A program made the translations under genes and the position numbers. From positions 2,108,001 through 2,172,000 of the forward strand of contig NZ_JACCBH010000001.1 of assembly GCF_013409745.1 (NCBI RefSeq): a stretch of DNA of 64,000 bases. Reading direction: 5' to 3'. The notes under the pieces were generated by a model that saw only the letters and a program-made list of their open reading frames with translations, was not told the origin of the DNA and made no database searches. This document shows, piece by piece, positions 54,810 through 63,236 of the stretch. Numbering within the stretch: position 1 is the first letter of the stretch; every line of letters begins with the position of its first letter. Origin of the DNA: Microbacterium pseudoresistens. GTDB lineage: Bacteria; Actinomycetota; Actinomycetes; Actinomycetales; Microbacteriaceae.

Positions 54810-55628
54810 GTGACGGAGCCGTCGATTCCGCAGACCCATGAGGTCGCGTTGCGCGACGGCGTCATCGCACGCGTGACATGGGCCGGGGCGACGGAGACCG
54901 GCCACCGCCGGGAGAACAATCAAGACGCCTTTCTCGCGGAGTTCCCGCTGTTCGTCGTGGCCGACGGAATGGGCGGCCATGCCGGCGGAGAGATCGCGAG
55001 CCAGCGCACCATCGCACGGTTGCAGGAGGCAGTTGCCTCCGGCGACGTGTCGGCGGGCGCGATCGAGGCGGCTCTCGGCCGCGCCGTCGAGGACATCTCC
55101 GCCCATCCGGACACCACGGACGAGGGCACGGGCACCACACTGACCGGCGTCTTCCTGCGCACCGATGCCGACGAGCCGCACTGGGTGTCGCTGAACATCG
55201 GCGACTCCCGCGTCTACCTGCAGCGCGACGGCGCGCTCACCCAGGTCACGACGGATCATTCGGTCGTCCAGGAGCTCATCACCGCGGGGAGGCTGAGTCC
55301 CGAGGAGGCCGAGGGGCATCCGTACAGCAACGTGATCACCCGCGCGGTCGGCGTCAGCGAAGCGGCGCCTCCCGACTATCGCGAGTTCGCCGTGCAGGAC
55401 GGCGATCGCTTCGTGATCTGCTCGGACGGGCTCACGAAGGAGCTCACGGACTACGGCATCCAGCACTTCCTCGCGCAGAACGCGGAGCCGTCCGCCGCGG
55501 TCGAGGCGATGATGGCCGCTGCTCTGGAGAACGGCGGACGGGACAATGTCACGCTCGTCGTGGTCGACGTGCATGTACCGGGCGCGGACGCGGAGTCCTC
55601 CTCCCCAGCGGCGGATTCCGCCGAATAA
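54810..55628 (+). CDS. PP2C-family protein phosphatase
   Basis: 272-residue Ser/Thr phosphatase. Motifs are complete: RENNQDAFL, VADGMGGHAGGE, GTTLTGVFL, NIGDSRVYL, DHSVVQELI, CSDGLTKEL and GGRDNVTLVVVD, with the metal-binding Asp residues. No membrane segment. No kinase is next to it. The following gene is the EccC-like ATPase, so it may regulate that secretion or envelope system. Confidence 0.93.
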   Translation: MTEPSIPQTHEVALRDGVIARVTWAGATETGHRRENNQDAFLAEFPLFVVADGMGGHAGGEIASQRTIARLQEAVASGDVSAGAIEAALGRAVEDISAHPDTTDEGTGTTLTGVFLRTDADEPHWVSLNIGDSRVYLQRDGALTQVTTDHSVVQELITAGRLSPEEAEGHPYSNVITRAVGVSEAAPPDYREFAVQDGDRFVICSDGLTKELTDYGIQHFLAQNAEPSAAVEAMMAAALENGGRDNVTLVVVDVHVPGADAESSSPAADSAE

Positions 55629-55673
55629 TCCACGGGCCGGGCGCTCGCGCCCCGCGTGGTCCCGACGATCGGC

Positions 55674-55679
55674 TGGAAT
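55674..55679 (+). promoter_or_regulatory. Possible -10 of the EccC-like gene
   Basis: TGGAAT, 6 nt, then ATG 55686, at the same spacing as neighbouring leaderless promoters. The second base departs from TANNNT. Confidence 0.3.
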
Positions 55680-55685
55680 GGCCGC

Positions 55686-58517
55686 ATGGATCCCGCCGAG
55701 CCCCTCGTGCTTCCCGCTGCCTCTGCTCCTGCCCGTCGCCCGCCTCTGCCGATGCTCGCCGCCGTCGTGCCTGTCATCTCGGGCATCGTGATGTGGCGGG
55801 TGACCGGATCGCTCCTCTCGCTGTGCTTCGCCGCACTCGGCCCGCTCATGCTGCTCGCCTCTTTCGTCGACGGGGCGCGTCATCGCCGCAAGGACGCCCG
55901 CAGACTGCGCGAAGAGGCGGATGCCGTGTGGTCGCGCACGGCGTCGGAGTGCGCGGCGCGCGAGGAGCAGTCGCGGGCATCGGAACACCGCACGCATCCG
56001 GATGCGGCGTCGTGCATCCTCGCACCGCCGTTGCGACCGGTGCAGGTCGATCCCGGCGCGCAGGTGACGGTAGGACGAGGGAGCGTGCCGACCCCGCTGC
56101 GGTTCTCCGGAGGCGACGACGAGCGCGCCCGTGCGTTCCGGGAGGCGCACAGGCATCTCGACGACATGCCCGTCACGGTGCCCCTCTCGGGCGGGATCGC
56201 GGTGCGGGGCGACGGACCCGTGGCCGATGCCGTCGCCCGCGCCCTCGTGCTTCAGGTGTGCCTGCGCTTCGCGACGCGTACGGTGCGTCTGAGCGGCACG
56301 GGGCTGGCGGAACTGGATCTCGGCGGCCTTCCGCAGGCGCGCACCCGAGCCAGCGATGCATGGCACCTGAGGGTCGGCGACGGCGACGGGCGCGAGCCCG
56401 CCGACACGGTGCTCATGCGGCTGCCCGCGGACAGCGACGCGCCCGCAGGCATGGCAACGGTGATCGACGTCGTGGATCCGACGGCGGCGACCGTGCGCAC
56501 GGCAGCGGGGGAGCGGACCTGCGCCGTCGAGGGCATCTCGGCCGAGCAGGGCATCGAGATCGCGGGACTGCTCGACGCCCAGGCCGACGCCGAACCCGAA
56601 CCACCCGGACTGCTCGGCCTCGCCGATGCACCCACGCCCGGCGATGCCGGTGGGGTGCTGCGCGTGGCGCTGGGGCGCGATGCGCGCGGGCTCGCGCTCG
56701 TCGACCTCGTCGAGGATGGTCCGCACGCCCTCGTGACCGGGGTGACCGGGTCGGGCAAGAGCGAACTGCTGGTGAGCTGGGTGACGGCGATGGCCGCTGC
56801 GTACCCGCCCGAGCGGGTCTGCTTCGTGCTCGCCGACTTCAAGGGCGGCACGGCGTTCGACCCGCTGCGCGAGCTGCCGCACGTCGCCGCGGTCATCACC
56901 GACCTCGACGACGGCGGCGCCGAGCGCGGCGTCATGAGCATGCGTGCGGAACTCCGCCGACGCGAGGCGGTGCTCGCCGAGTGCGGCGCCCGCAGTATCG
57001 CCCAGGCCGCTGACGCCCTTCCGCGGCTCGTGCTGGTGGTCGACGAGTTCGCCGCCCTGCTGCAGGAGCATCCCGATCTCGCCGCCGTGTTCACCGACAT
57101 CGCCGCGCGCGGCAGGGCGCTGGGCATGCACCTCGTGCTGGGCACGCAGCGTGCGACCGGCGTCGTGCGCGACGCGCTGGCCGCGAACTGCCCGCTGCGG
57201 CTGTCGCTGCGGGTAACCGATCCCGCAGACAGCCGGGCGATCATCGGCACCGATGAGGCTGCGCAACTGCCCGGTGACCTCGACGGGCGCGGGCTCGCGC
57301 TGGTGCGTCGTTCGGGAGACGCGGATCCGATGCTCTTCCGTGTCGCGCGCACGGCGTCGTCCGACATCGATGCCGTCGCGCGGCGTCATGCGGGCGCGGC
57401 GAAGGCGCGCAGTCCCTGGCCCCCGGCGCTGCCGATCGCGATCCGCGTCGAGGAGTTGCGCATCCGCCGGCCAGACGAGGTCCCGGTGGGCGCTCTCGTC
57501 GTCGGGCTCGCCGACGAGCCGGAGAGCCAGCGGCAGACGGTGCGCGCGCTCGCGCCGGGCGTCGACCGCGGACTCGCAGTGTTCGGCGGCCCGGGCTCGG
57601 GCAAGTCCACCGTCATCGGAGCGTTGCGCGCTCAGCAACCGGATGCGCTCTCGATTCCCGTCGATGCGGAGGCGGCGTGGAGCATCGTGTCCGGACTCGC
57701 CGACGGTTCGATCCCCGCACCCCGGCTCTTGCTGTGCGATGACCTGGATGCGGTGCTCGCCGGATTCCCCCTCGACTACGCCCAGGCGTGGGCGGAGCAC
57801 ATGCAGAGCGTGCTCCGCAGGCTCGGCACTCAGGAGACCTCGGTCGTCATCACCGCGGCACGCAGCACGGGACAGGTGGCCGCCATCGCGGGCCTGCTTG
57901 CGCAGCGCGCCGTGCTGCGCACGAACGGACGCACGGAGCATCTCGCCGTGGGCGGCGACCCCGGCGCCTTCGATCCGGAACGTCGCCCTGGCCGCGCCCG
58001 GTGGGGCGGCGTCGAGGTGCAGTTCGCCGTCGCCGACTCCGCGACCGACCCCGGCCGTGACCGGCTGGTGACGGACGCGCTCCGAACGACGCCGAACTGG
58101 ATGCCCGGGGCCGCGCTCACCGCCGTGGTGACGCCCATGCCGGCACGGGTGGCGCGGGCGCTCGGTGCCGAGCACGACGCGGCCGAGGTGATCGAACTCG
58201 CGGAGACGCCCCCAGCGATGCCTCCGCGGACATCGCCGGGTGAGGCATCGCCGGGTGAGGAATCACAGGGCGGGGTGCCGCGCATCCTGGTCGCGGATGC
58301 GGAGACGTGGCAGCGTCACTGGGCGCTGTGGCAGCGGGTGAAGCTGGACGGCGAAGTGCTGGTGCTCGCCGAGGCCGCACGAGACCTGCGCACCCTCGTC
58401 GGCATCCGCGAACTCGCGCCGTACGCACGCACCGACGCCGGGCGCGCATGGCGGGTGCGCGACGGCGTACTGCGCGAGCGGGTCGTGATCACCTCGCTCG
58501 CCGGTGGCATGCGCTGA
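55686..58517 (+). CDS. FtsK/SpoIIIE (EccC/EssC-like) ATPase
   Basis: 943 residues. Two N-terminal membrane helices (about 22-65) and a ~280-residue lead-in are followed by two P-loop domains: Walker A GVTGSGKSE (about 352) with Walker B LVLVVDEF, and Walker A GGPGSGKST (about 633) with Walker B LLLCDDLD. This is the plan of EccC/EssC, the motor of type VII secretion, except that EccC usually has three ATPase domains. No WXG100 substrate or other Ecc gene is in the window. A DNA translocase role is less likely, because the FtsK gamma domain is absent. Confidence 0.82.
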   Translation: MDPAEPLVLPAASAPARRPPLPMLAAVVPVISGIVMWRVTGSLLSLCFAALGPLMLLASFVDGARHRRKDARRLREEADAVWSRTASECAAREEQSRASEHRTHPDAASCILAPPLRPVQVDPGAQVTVGRGSVPTPLRFSGGDDERARAFREAHRHLDDMPVTVPLSGGIAVRGDGPVADAVARALVLQVCLRFATRTVRLSGTGLAELDLGGLPQARTRASDAWHLRVGDGDGREPADTVLMRLPADSDAPAGMATVIDVVDPTAATVRTAAGERTCAVEGISAEQGIEIAGLLDAQADAEPEPPGLLGLADAPTPGDAGGVLRVALGRDARGLALVDLVEDGPHALVTGVTGSGKSELLVSWVTAMAAAYPPERVCFVLADFKGGTAFDPLRELPHVAAVITDLDDGGAERGVMSMRAELRRREAVLAECGARSIAQAADALPRLVLVVDEFAALLQEHPDLAAVFTDIAARGRALGMHLVLGTQRATGVVRDALAANCPLRLSLRVTDPADSRAIIGTDEAAQLPGDLDGRGLALVRRSGDADPMLFRVARTASSDIDAVARRHAGAAKARSPWPPALPIAIRVEELRIRRPDEVPVGALVVGLADEPESQRQTVRALAPGVDRGLAVFGGPGSGKSTVIGALRAQQPDALSIPVDAEAAWSIVSGLADGSIPAPRLLLCDDLDAVLAGFPLDYAQAWAEHMQSVLRRLGTQETSVVITAARSTGQVAAIAGLLAQRAVLRTNGRTEHLAVGGDPGAFDPERRPGRARWGGVEVQFAVADSATDPGRDRLVTDALRTTPNWMPGAALTAVVTPMPARVARALGAEHDAAEVIELAETPPAMPPRTSPGEASPGEESQGGVPRILVADAETWQRHWALWQRVKLDGEVLVLAEAARDLRTLVGIRELAPYARTDAGRAWRVRDGVLRERVVITSLAGGMR

Positions 58518-58535
58518 CGGCGGGCCGACCTGCGA

Positions 58536-59651
58536 TCAAGCCAGCGCGTCGGCCACTGGTGTGTGCGGCAGATTGTGCGCGGCGGCGACGCCGGCGTTGA
58601 CGACCGCCCCTCCCGCGACGTTCAGGCCCGCGGCGAGCCCGGCATCCGCGCGCAGCGCCTCGGCCCATCCGCGTCCCGTGATCGCGCGGATATACGGCAG
58701 GGTCGCGTTGGTCAGCGCCGAAGTCGACGTGTTGGGCACGGCACCGGGCATGTTGGCCACGCAATAGAACACCGTGTCATGCACAGGGAAGGTCGGGGCG
58801 TCGTGCGTCGTCGGATGCGTGTCCTCGAAACAGCCGCCCTGATCGACGGCGATGTCCACGAGCACGCTGCCCGGACGCATCTCGCGCACCATATCGTTCG
58901 TGACGAGCTTGGGCGCCTTCGCCCCGGGGATGAGGACGGAGCCGATCACGAGATCGGAGTCCAGCACCGCACGACGCAGATCCAGCGGGTTGGACGCGGC
59001 GGTCTTGACGCGCCCGGCGAAATGATCGTCGAGCATCCGAAGCCGGGGCACGTTGGTGTCGAAGACGGTGACGTCGGCGCCCATGCCCGAGGCGATCACG
59101 GCGGCGTTGGCACCAGCGACCCCGCCGCCGATCACGGTCACGGTGGCGGGTCGCGTGCCGGGCACACCCGACATCAGCAGACCCAGACCGCCGTGAGAGC
59201 GCATGAGGGTGTTCGCGCCGACCAGCGGGGCGAGGCGCCCGGCGACCTCGCTCATCGGCGCGAGCAGGGGCAGCGCCCCCGAGGGCAGCTGCACCGTCTC
59301 ATAGGCGATGGCGGTGACGCCGTCGGCGATCAGGCGGTCGGTGAGAGGCCGGTCGGCGGCGAGGTGCAGATACGTGAAGAGCACGAGATCGTCGCGGAAT
59401 CGGTGGTACTCGCTCTCGATCGGCTCCTTCACCTTCAGCAGCAGCTCAGCGCGCGACCACACCTCGTCGGCGTCGTCGAGCAGCGCTGCACCGGCCGCGC
59501 GGTAGTCGTCGTCGGTCATCGACGAGCCCGCTCCGGCGCCTGACTGCACGAACACCTCGTGTCCGGCCCGTACGAGATCGTGCACTCCCGCCGGGGTCAG
59601 CGCGACCCGGAACTCGTTGTTCTTGACCTCTGTGGGAACCGAGATCCTCAT
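58536..59651 (-). CDS. ald: Alanine dehydrogenase
   Basis: 371 residues. NAD-dependent interconversion of alanine and pyruvate plus ammonia. Substrate-binding KVKEP near 74, catalytic His in YLHLAAD (about 96), Rossmann loop VIGGGVAGANAA, and CVANMPGAVPNTST near the C-terminus. Good GAAAGGAGCC ribosome site. It converges on the EccC-like gene. Confidence 0.97.
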   Translation of the reverse strand: MRISVPTEVKNNEFRVALTPAGVHDLVRAGHEVFVQSGAGAGSSMTDDDYRAAGAALLDDADEVWSRAELLLKVKEPIESEYHRFRDDLVLFTYLHLAADRPLTDRLIADGVTAIAYETVQLPSGALPLLAPMSEVAGRLAPLVGANTLMRSHGGLGLLMSGVPGTRPATVTVIGGGVAGANAAVIASGMGADVTVFDTNVPRLRMLDDHFAGRVKTAASNPLDLRRAVLDSDLVIGSVLIPGAKAPKLVTNDMVREMRPGSVLVDIAVDQGGCFEDTHPTTHDAPTFPVHDTVFYCVANMPGAVPNTSTSALTNATLPYIRAITGRGWAEALRADAGLAAGLNVAGGAVVNAGVAAAHNLPHTPVADALA

Positions 59652-59706
59652 GACGGCTCCTTTCTCCCGCGACGATGCGGGATCCGTGTGCCCCTTGTGA
59701 GGGCGT

Positions 59707-60717
59707 TCAGATTCCGGGGGCGGGTCTGATGGACCCGACCCCGGTGCCTCCTCCCAGGACGGCGAGCGGCAGGGCGCCGGCGAGGTCGTCGACCTGCGCG
59801 GCGGTGAGGGCCCCGGCGCGGGCCAGGAGTGCGGCGGCGACGATGGTGCGCGCTCGCAGCGAGCCGTCGAGCGTCTTCAGCGCCACCGTGGTGCCGTCGG
59901 GGGCGACCATGACCATGACGCCCTCGGCGCCGCCCTTGGCGAAGACGCCGAGGCGTTCGATCGCGACGGTGTCGGCGCGACCGGGGCCGTCGATCGTCCA
60001 CGGCATCTCGCGCACGGTCTGCACGAGGGTGCCCGCGACGCGGTGCAGCGCGAACGGCGAGCGGGCCGACGCCGTGCCCACCCGGTGGATGGCGCGCGCG
60101 AGACCCGCGAGCGTGAGGGCGTGCACGGGGGCGCCGCATCCGTCGATCGTGGTTCCCGCGACCTTCTCGCCGGCGAGGCGCTCGACGACCTCACGGATGT
60201 GCACCTGCAGCGGGTGCTCCGGGTCGAGGTAGCCCTCGGTCGGCCAGGAGGAGGCGACGCAGGCCCGCAGCATGGCGGCGTGCTTGCCGGAGCAGTTCAT
60301 CCGCAGTCGGGTAGGAGCGCCGTGCTCGCGCACGATCGCATCGCGCGTGGCGGAGTCGGCGGGCCAATCCGGCGGGCAGCCGAGGTCGTCTTCGGTGAGC
60401 CCGCCCTCGATGAGCATCGCGCGCACGACGTCGGCGTGGCGGTCGGTGCCGGCATGGCTTGCCGTGGACAGGGCCAGCTGCTCGCCTTCCAGCGGCGCTC
60501 CCGCCGTGAGGCAGGCGACCGCCTGCAGCGGCTTGAGGCTCGAGCGGGGCAGGACGTGCGCCTCGGCGTTGCCGTGCACCGCTGCGGTCGTGCCGTCGGG
60601 AGAGAGCACCACGGCCGCGCCGATGTGGCGGGACTCGATCATGCCGCCTCGTTCGACGACGGCCAGTTCCACGCAATCCTGCACGGTCATCATCTGCACG
60701 GTCATCGTCGCCACCAC
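59707..60717 (-). CDS. L-asparaginase II-family protein
   Basis: About 336 residues of the Asparaginase_II family (Rhizobium etli AnsA type), distinct from E. coli type I/II. Family marks: ESRHIGAAVVL, RSSLKPLQAVACL, CSGKHAAMLRAC (a Ser-x-x-Lys site with conserved Cys) and DGCGAPVHAL. It probably hydrolyses asparagine to aspartate and ammonia. GTG 60717 lies 7 nt after TAGGAT. ATG 60705 is the alternative start. Same strand as ald (55-nt gap). Confidence 0.88.
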   Translation of the reverse strand: MVATMTVQMMTVQDCVELAVVERGGMIESRHIGAAVVLSPDGTTAAVHGNAEAHVLPRSSLKPLQAVACLTAGAPLEGEQLALSTASHAGTDRHADVVRAMLIEGGLTEDDLGCPPDWPADSATRDAIVREHGAPTRLRMNCSGKHAAMLRACVASSWPTEGYLDPEHPLQVHIREVVERLAGEKVAGTTIDGCGAPVHALTLAGLARAIHRVGTASARSPFALHRVAGTLVQTVREMPWTIDGPGRADTVAIERLGVFAKGGAEGVMVMVAPDGTTVALKTLDGSLRARTIVAAALLARAGALTAAQVDDLAGALPLAVLGGGTGVGSIRPAPGI

Positions 60718-60724
60718 GCCTGAA

Positions 60725-60730
60725 ATCCTA
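60725..60730 (-). promoter_or_regulatory. -10 of the asparaginase-II gene
   Basis: TAGGAT on the minus strand, 7 nt before GTG 60717. Confidence 0.45.
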
Positions 60731-60751
60731 TCGGCGTGCGAGCATGGCGTC

Positions 60752-61228
60752 ATGGATCTCGGCAGGCACACCTACGCGCTCACCACGACGTGGACGGGCA
60801 ATCGCGGCAGCGGCACGAGCGGCTATCGCGACTACGACCGGCTGGCCACGATCGAGGTGGCGGGCAAGCCGGCACTGCCGGTGTCGGCCGATCCGGCGTT
60901 CCGCGGTGATCGCGGCCGCTGGAACCCCGAGGACCTGCTGCTGGCCGCGCTGTCGGAGTGCCACCTGCTGTCGTACCTGCATGCGTGCACGAGCGCGGGT
61001 GTGGTCGTCGTCGCCTATCGCGACGAGGCGACCGGTGTCATGCGCGAGTCGGGGGGAGCGGGACATTTCACGGAGGTGCTGCTGCGCCCTGTCGTGACGG
61101 TCGCCGATGCATCGATGATCGAGGCCGCCCAGGTCGCGCACAGGCAGGCAGGCGAGTGGTGCTTCATCGCGAACTCGGTGAACTTCCCCGTGCGGCACGA
61201 GGCGACCACGCTCGTCGCCGGGCAGTGA
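60752..61228 (+). CDS. OsmC-family peroxiredoxin-like protein
   Basis: 158 residues. PEDLLLAALSECHLLSYLHAC and GEWCFIANSVNFPV carry the two reactive cysteines of OsmC/Ohr proteins, which reduce organic hydroperoxides with a dihydrolipoyl partner. Divergent from the asparaginase gene (34-nt gap), so the promoters are packed together. Converges on plsC. Confidence 0.9.
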   Translation: MDLGRHTYALTTTWTGNRGSGTSGYRDYDRLATIEVAGKPALPVSADPAFRGDRGRWNPEDLLLAALSECHLLSYLHACTSAGVVVVAYRDEATGVMRESGGAGHFTEVLLRPVVTVADASMIEAAQVAHRQAGEWCFIANSVNFPVRHEATTLVAGQ

Positions 61229-61238
61229 CGGGCGGCGC

Positions 61239-62069
61239 CTACCGCCGCTCGTGCGGCAGGGCCTGCTTGATCTTCTCGATCGCGCCCTGCGCGGGCACCT
61301 CGTTGTATACGCCGGCGAGCTCCTGCTCCGACAGCGCGTGGATGGCAGCCATGATCTCGTCGGTGGCCAGTCGGCGCGCACGCCCCGAACCGGCCGCGCC
61401 GTGGCGGGACAGATCCAGCGGCGCACCGAAGCGCACCGTCACGCGCTCGCCGAGGTGCGGCATCTTCGCACCCACGGGCATCGCCTTGTCGGTGCCGATG
61501 AGGCCGACGGGGATGACGGGAGCACCGGTCTGCAGCGCCAGGAAGGCGACGCCGGTGCGGCCGCGGTAGAGCCGGCCGTCCGTGGATCGGGTGCCCTCCG
61601 GGTACAGCGCGACCGCCAGGCCGTCGTCGAGCAGGCGGCGTTGTTCGTCGAGCGCGTCGAGAGCGGCCTGACCGGCGCCGCGGCGCACGGGGATCGCACC
61701 GATCGCGCGCATGAACCCCGCGACGATCCTGCCCTTCAGTCCCGTGCCCTCGAAGTAGCTCGACTTGGCGAGGAAGTGCACGCGGCGGGGAGAGGCGACG
61801 GGGATGGCGATCGAATCGATGAACGAAAGGTGGTTCGACGCGAAGATGACGGGCCCCGTCGGCGGAACGGATGCGCTGCCCTCGATACGGGGCCGGTAGA
61901 TCAGACGCGCGAGAGGGGCGAGGATGAGGCGGCCGACGACGTACAGCGATCCGGCGCGGCGCAGCTCCGCATCCGTGTCGTCGTCATCGGCGCGCTGGTC
62001 GCCGGCGGGGGACCGCTCGGTCACCGAAGAGATTCCTGAGTCACCAGACAAGGGTAGGGCAGGATCCAT
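61239..62069 (-). CDS. plsC: 1-acyl-sn-glycerol-3-phosphate acyltransferase (PlsC-type)
   Basis: Up to 276 residues. Motif I NHLSFID, motif III YPEGTRS and motif IV VIPVGLIG are clear. It transfers a fatty acyl group to lysophosphatidate in phospholipid synthesis. The start is uncertain: ATG 62069 gives a longer acidic N-terminus, while GTG 62024 overlaps the stop of a possible 7-codon leader frame (62021-62044) that follows a TACCCT hexamer. The catalytic domain is the same in both cases. Confidence 0.88.
   Translation of the reverse strand: MDPALPLSGDSGISSVTERSPAGDQRADDDDTDAELRRAGSLYVVGRLILAPLARLIYRPRIEGSASVPPTGPVIFASNHLSFIDSIAIPVASPRRVHFLAKSSYFEGTGLKGRIVAGFMRAIGAIPVRRGAGQAALDALDEQRRLLDDGLAVALYPEGTRSTDGRLYRGRTGVAFLALQTGAPVIPVGLIGTDKAMPVGAKMPHLGERVTVRFGAPLDLSRHGAAGSGRARRLATDEIMAAIHALSEQELAGVYNEVPAQGAIEKIKQALPHERR
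62021..62044 (-). CDS. Possible 7-codon leaderless uORF upstream of plsC
   Basis: GTG 62044 lies exactly 6 nt after TACCCT (62051-62056) and encodes MTQESLR, with its TGA overlapping the in-frame plsC GTG at 62024 (GTGA). This would couple plsC translation to the leader. It is only valid if transcription starts at 62044 rather than upstream of 62069. Confidence 0.25.
   Translation of the reverse strand: MTQESLR
62051..62056 (-). promoter_or_regulatory. Possible -10 for plsC
   Basis: TACCCT on the minus strand, inside the longer plsC reading, 6 nt before GTG 62044. Confidence 0.3.
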
Positions 62070-62243
62070 GCCGTCGGTGGAATGCGGGAGATGCTGATCC
62101 CCGCTCGGGAATGCATCGGATCGCGCCCTTGTCGCGATGCCGGAGGAGCGGATCGCCCGCGACGAGGCCAGCGGGCTCCCAGCGTGGCCACATGCGCGTG
62201 CGCGAGGATGAGCGGATTCCTGTTCGTCATCCTGAGGATCCCT

Positions 62244-63209
62244 GTGCGCACACGTCTCATCTCCGCCCTCTCCGTCGTCGCCGTCTCAACGCTTCTGCTC
62301 GCGGGATGCGCGGGCGCCGAACCCGACGCCTCGGCCACGGGGACTCCGGACGCGCAGGGCACCTGCCTGCTCGATGCGCCGTCCGGCGATGCGAGCGACG
62401 CGATCGGCGTGGAGGGAGAGGGTGATGATGTGACCGTCACGGTCCCCGCCGATCTCGACTTCACCGACGACATCGAGCGCACCGTTCTCGGCAGCGGCTC
62501 GGGCGATGACGTCGTCTCCGGCGACCTCGTCTCGGTCCGCTATCGGATCGTGGATGCGACGGACAGCAGTGTGCTCGACACGAGCGCCGTCGGGGACGGG
62601 GGCGTGCTTCCGGTGCTGCTGGATCCGCAGGCCGCGTCGCTGTTCGTCGCCGCGCTGGAGTGCCAGCCGCTGGGATCGCGCATCGTGATGACCCTGCCGA
62701 GCTCGAAGCTCGGCGAGGGACAGAACCCGTTGGTCGTGTACGCCGAGGCGACCGAGCAGCTCTCCACGGTCGCGACGGGCGACGATGTCGCCCCGGTCGA
62801 CGGCATGCCGACCGTCGAGGTCGCCGCCGACGGCACGCCGAGCATCACGATTCCCGACGCCGATGCGCCGACCGAGACCGAGGTGGCCGTGCTCAAGCAG
62901 GGCGACGGGCCCACCGTCGGCGCCGGAGACTACGTCGTCGTGCAGTATCTGGGCGTCAAATGGAGCGACGGCACGGAGTTCGACTCCAGCTGGAGCAGAG
63001 GAGCCCCGGCGGGATTCTCCACCTCGGGCGTCGTGGAAGGCTTCCGCAAGGCGCTGGAGGGTCAGCAGGTCGGTTCGCAGGTGGTCGTGAAGATGCCGGC
63101 TGCCGACGCGTACGGTGAGAAGAGCGACGACAACACGAGCGAGCTCGCCGGTGAAGCGCTCGTCTTCGTGGTCGACATCCTCGCGACCACACCGATGCCC
63201 GCCGCCTGA
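62244..63209 (+). CDS. FKBP-type peptidyl-prolyl isomerase lipoprotein, tandem domains
   Basis: 321 residues. Lipoprotein signal with LLLAGC lipobox (Cys about 20). Two FKBP-like units follow: a degenerate one (about 90-165, GDLVSVRYRIVDATDSSVLD...) and a canonical one (about 220-315, GDYVVVQYLGVKWSDGTEFDSSW...GFRKALEGQQVGSQVVVKMP). It probably folds secreted proteins at the cell surface. GTG 62244 follows GAGGA by 5 nt. An in-frame ATG at about 62210 is the alternative. Confidence 0.88.
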   Translation: MRTRLISALSVVAVSTLLLAGCAGAEPDASATGTPDAQGTCLLDAPSGDASDAIGVEGEGDDVTVTVPADLDFTDDIERTVLGSGSGDDVVSGDLVSVRYRIVDATDSSVLDTSAVGDGGVLPVLLDPQAASLFVAALECQPLGSRIVMTLPSSKLGEGQNPLVVYAEATEQLSTVATGDDVAPVDGMPTVEVAADGTPSITIPDADAPTETEVAVLKQGDGPTVGAGDYVVVQYLGVKWSDGTEFDSSWSRGAPAGFSTSGVVEGFRKALEGQQVGSQVVVKMPAADAYGEKSDDNTSELAGEALVFVVDILATTPMPAA

Positions 63210-63224
63210 CCGCAGGCTTCACCG

Positions 63225-63230
63225 TAGGCT
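63225..63230 (+). promoter_or_regulatory. -10 of dxr
   Basis: TAGGCT, 6 nt (TCAGGC), then ATG 63237. Leaderless arrangement. Confidence 0.5.
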
Positions 63231-63236
63231 TCAGGC

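Noticed and set aside
54342..58175. Very long minus-strand open frame opposite the aldo/keto reductase, PP2C and EccC-like genes
   Set aside because: High GC empties stop codons from antisense frames. The plus-strand products have complete family motifs, while this frame is Arg/Gly/His-rich without any recognisable domain.
61231..61246. GGCGG/CCGCC hairpin between osmC-like and plsC
   Set aside because: Only a 5-bp stem in a 10-nt intergenic gap, so too weak to claim as a terminator.
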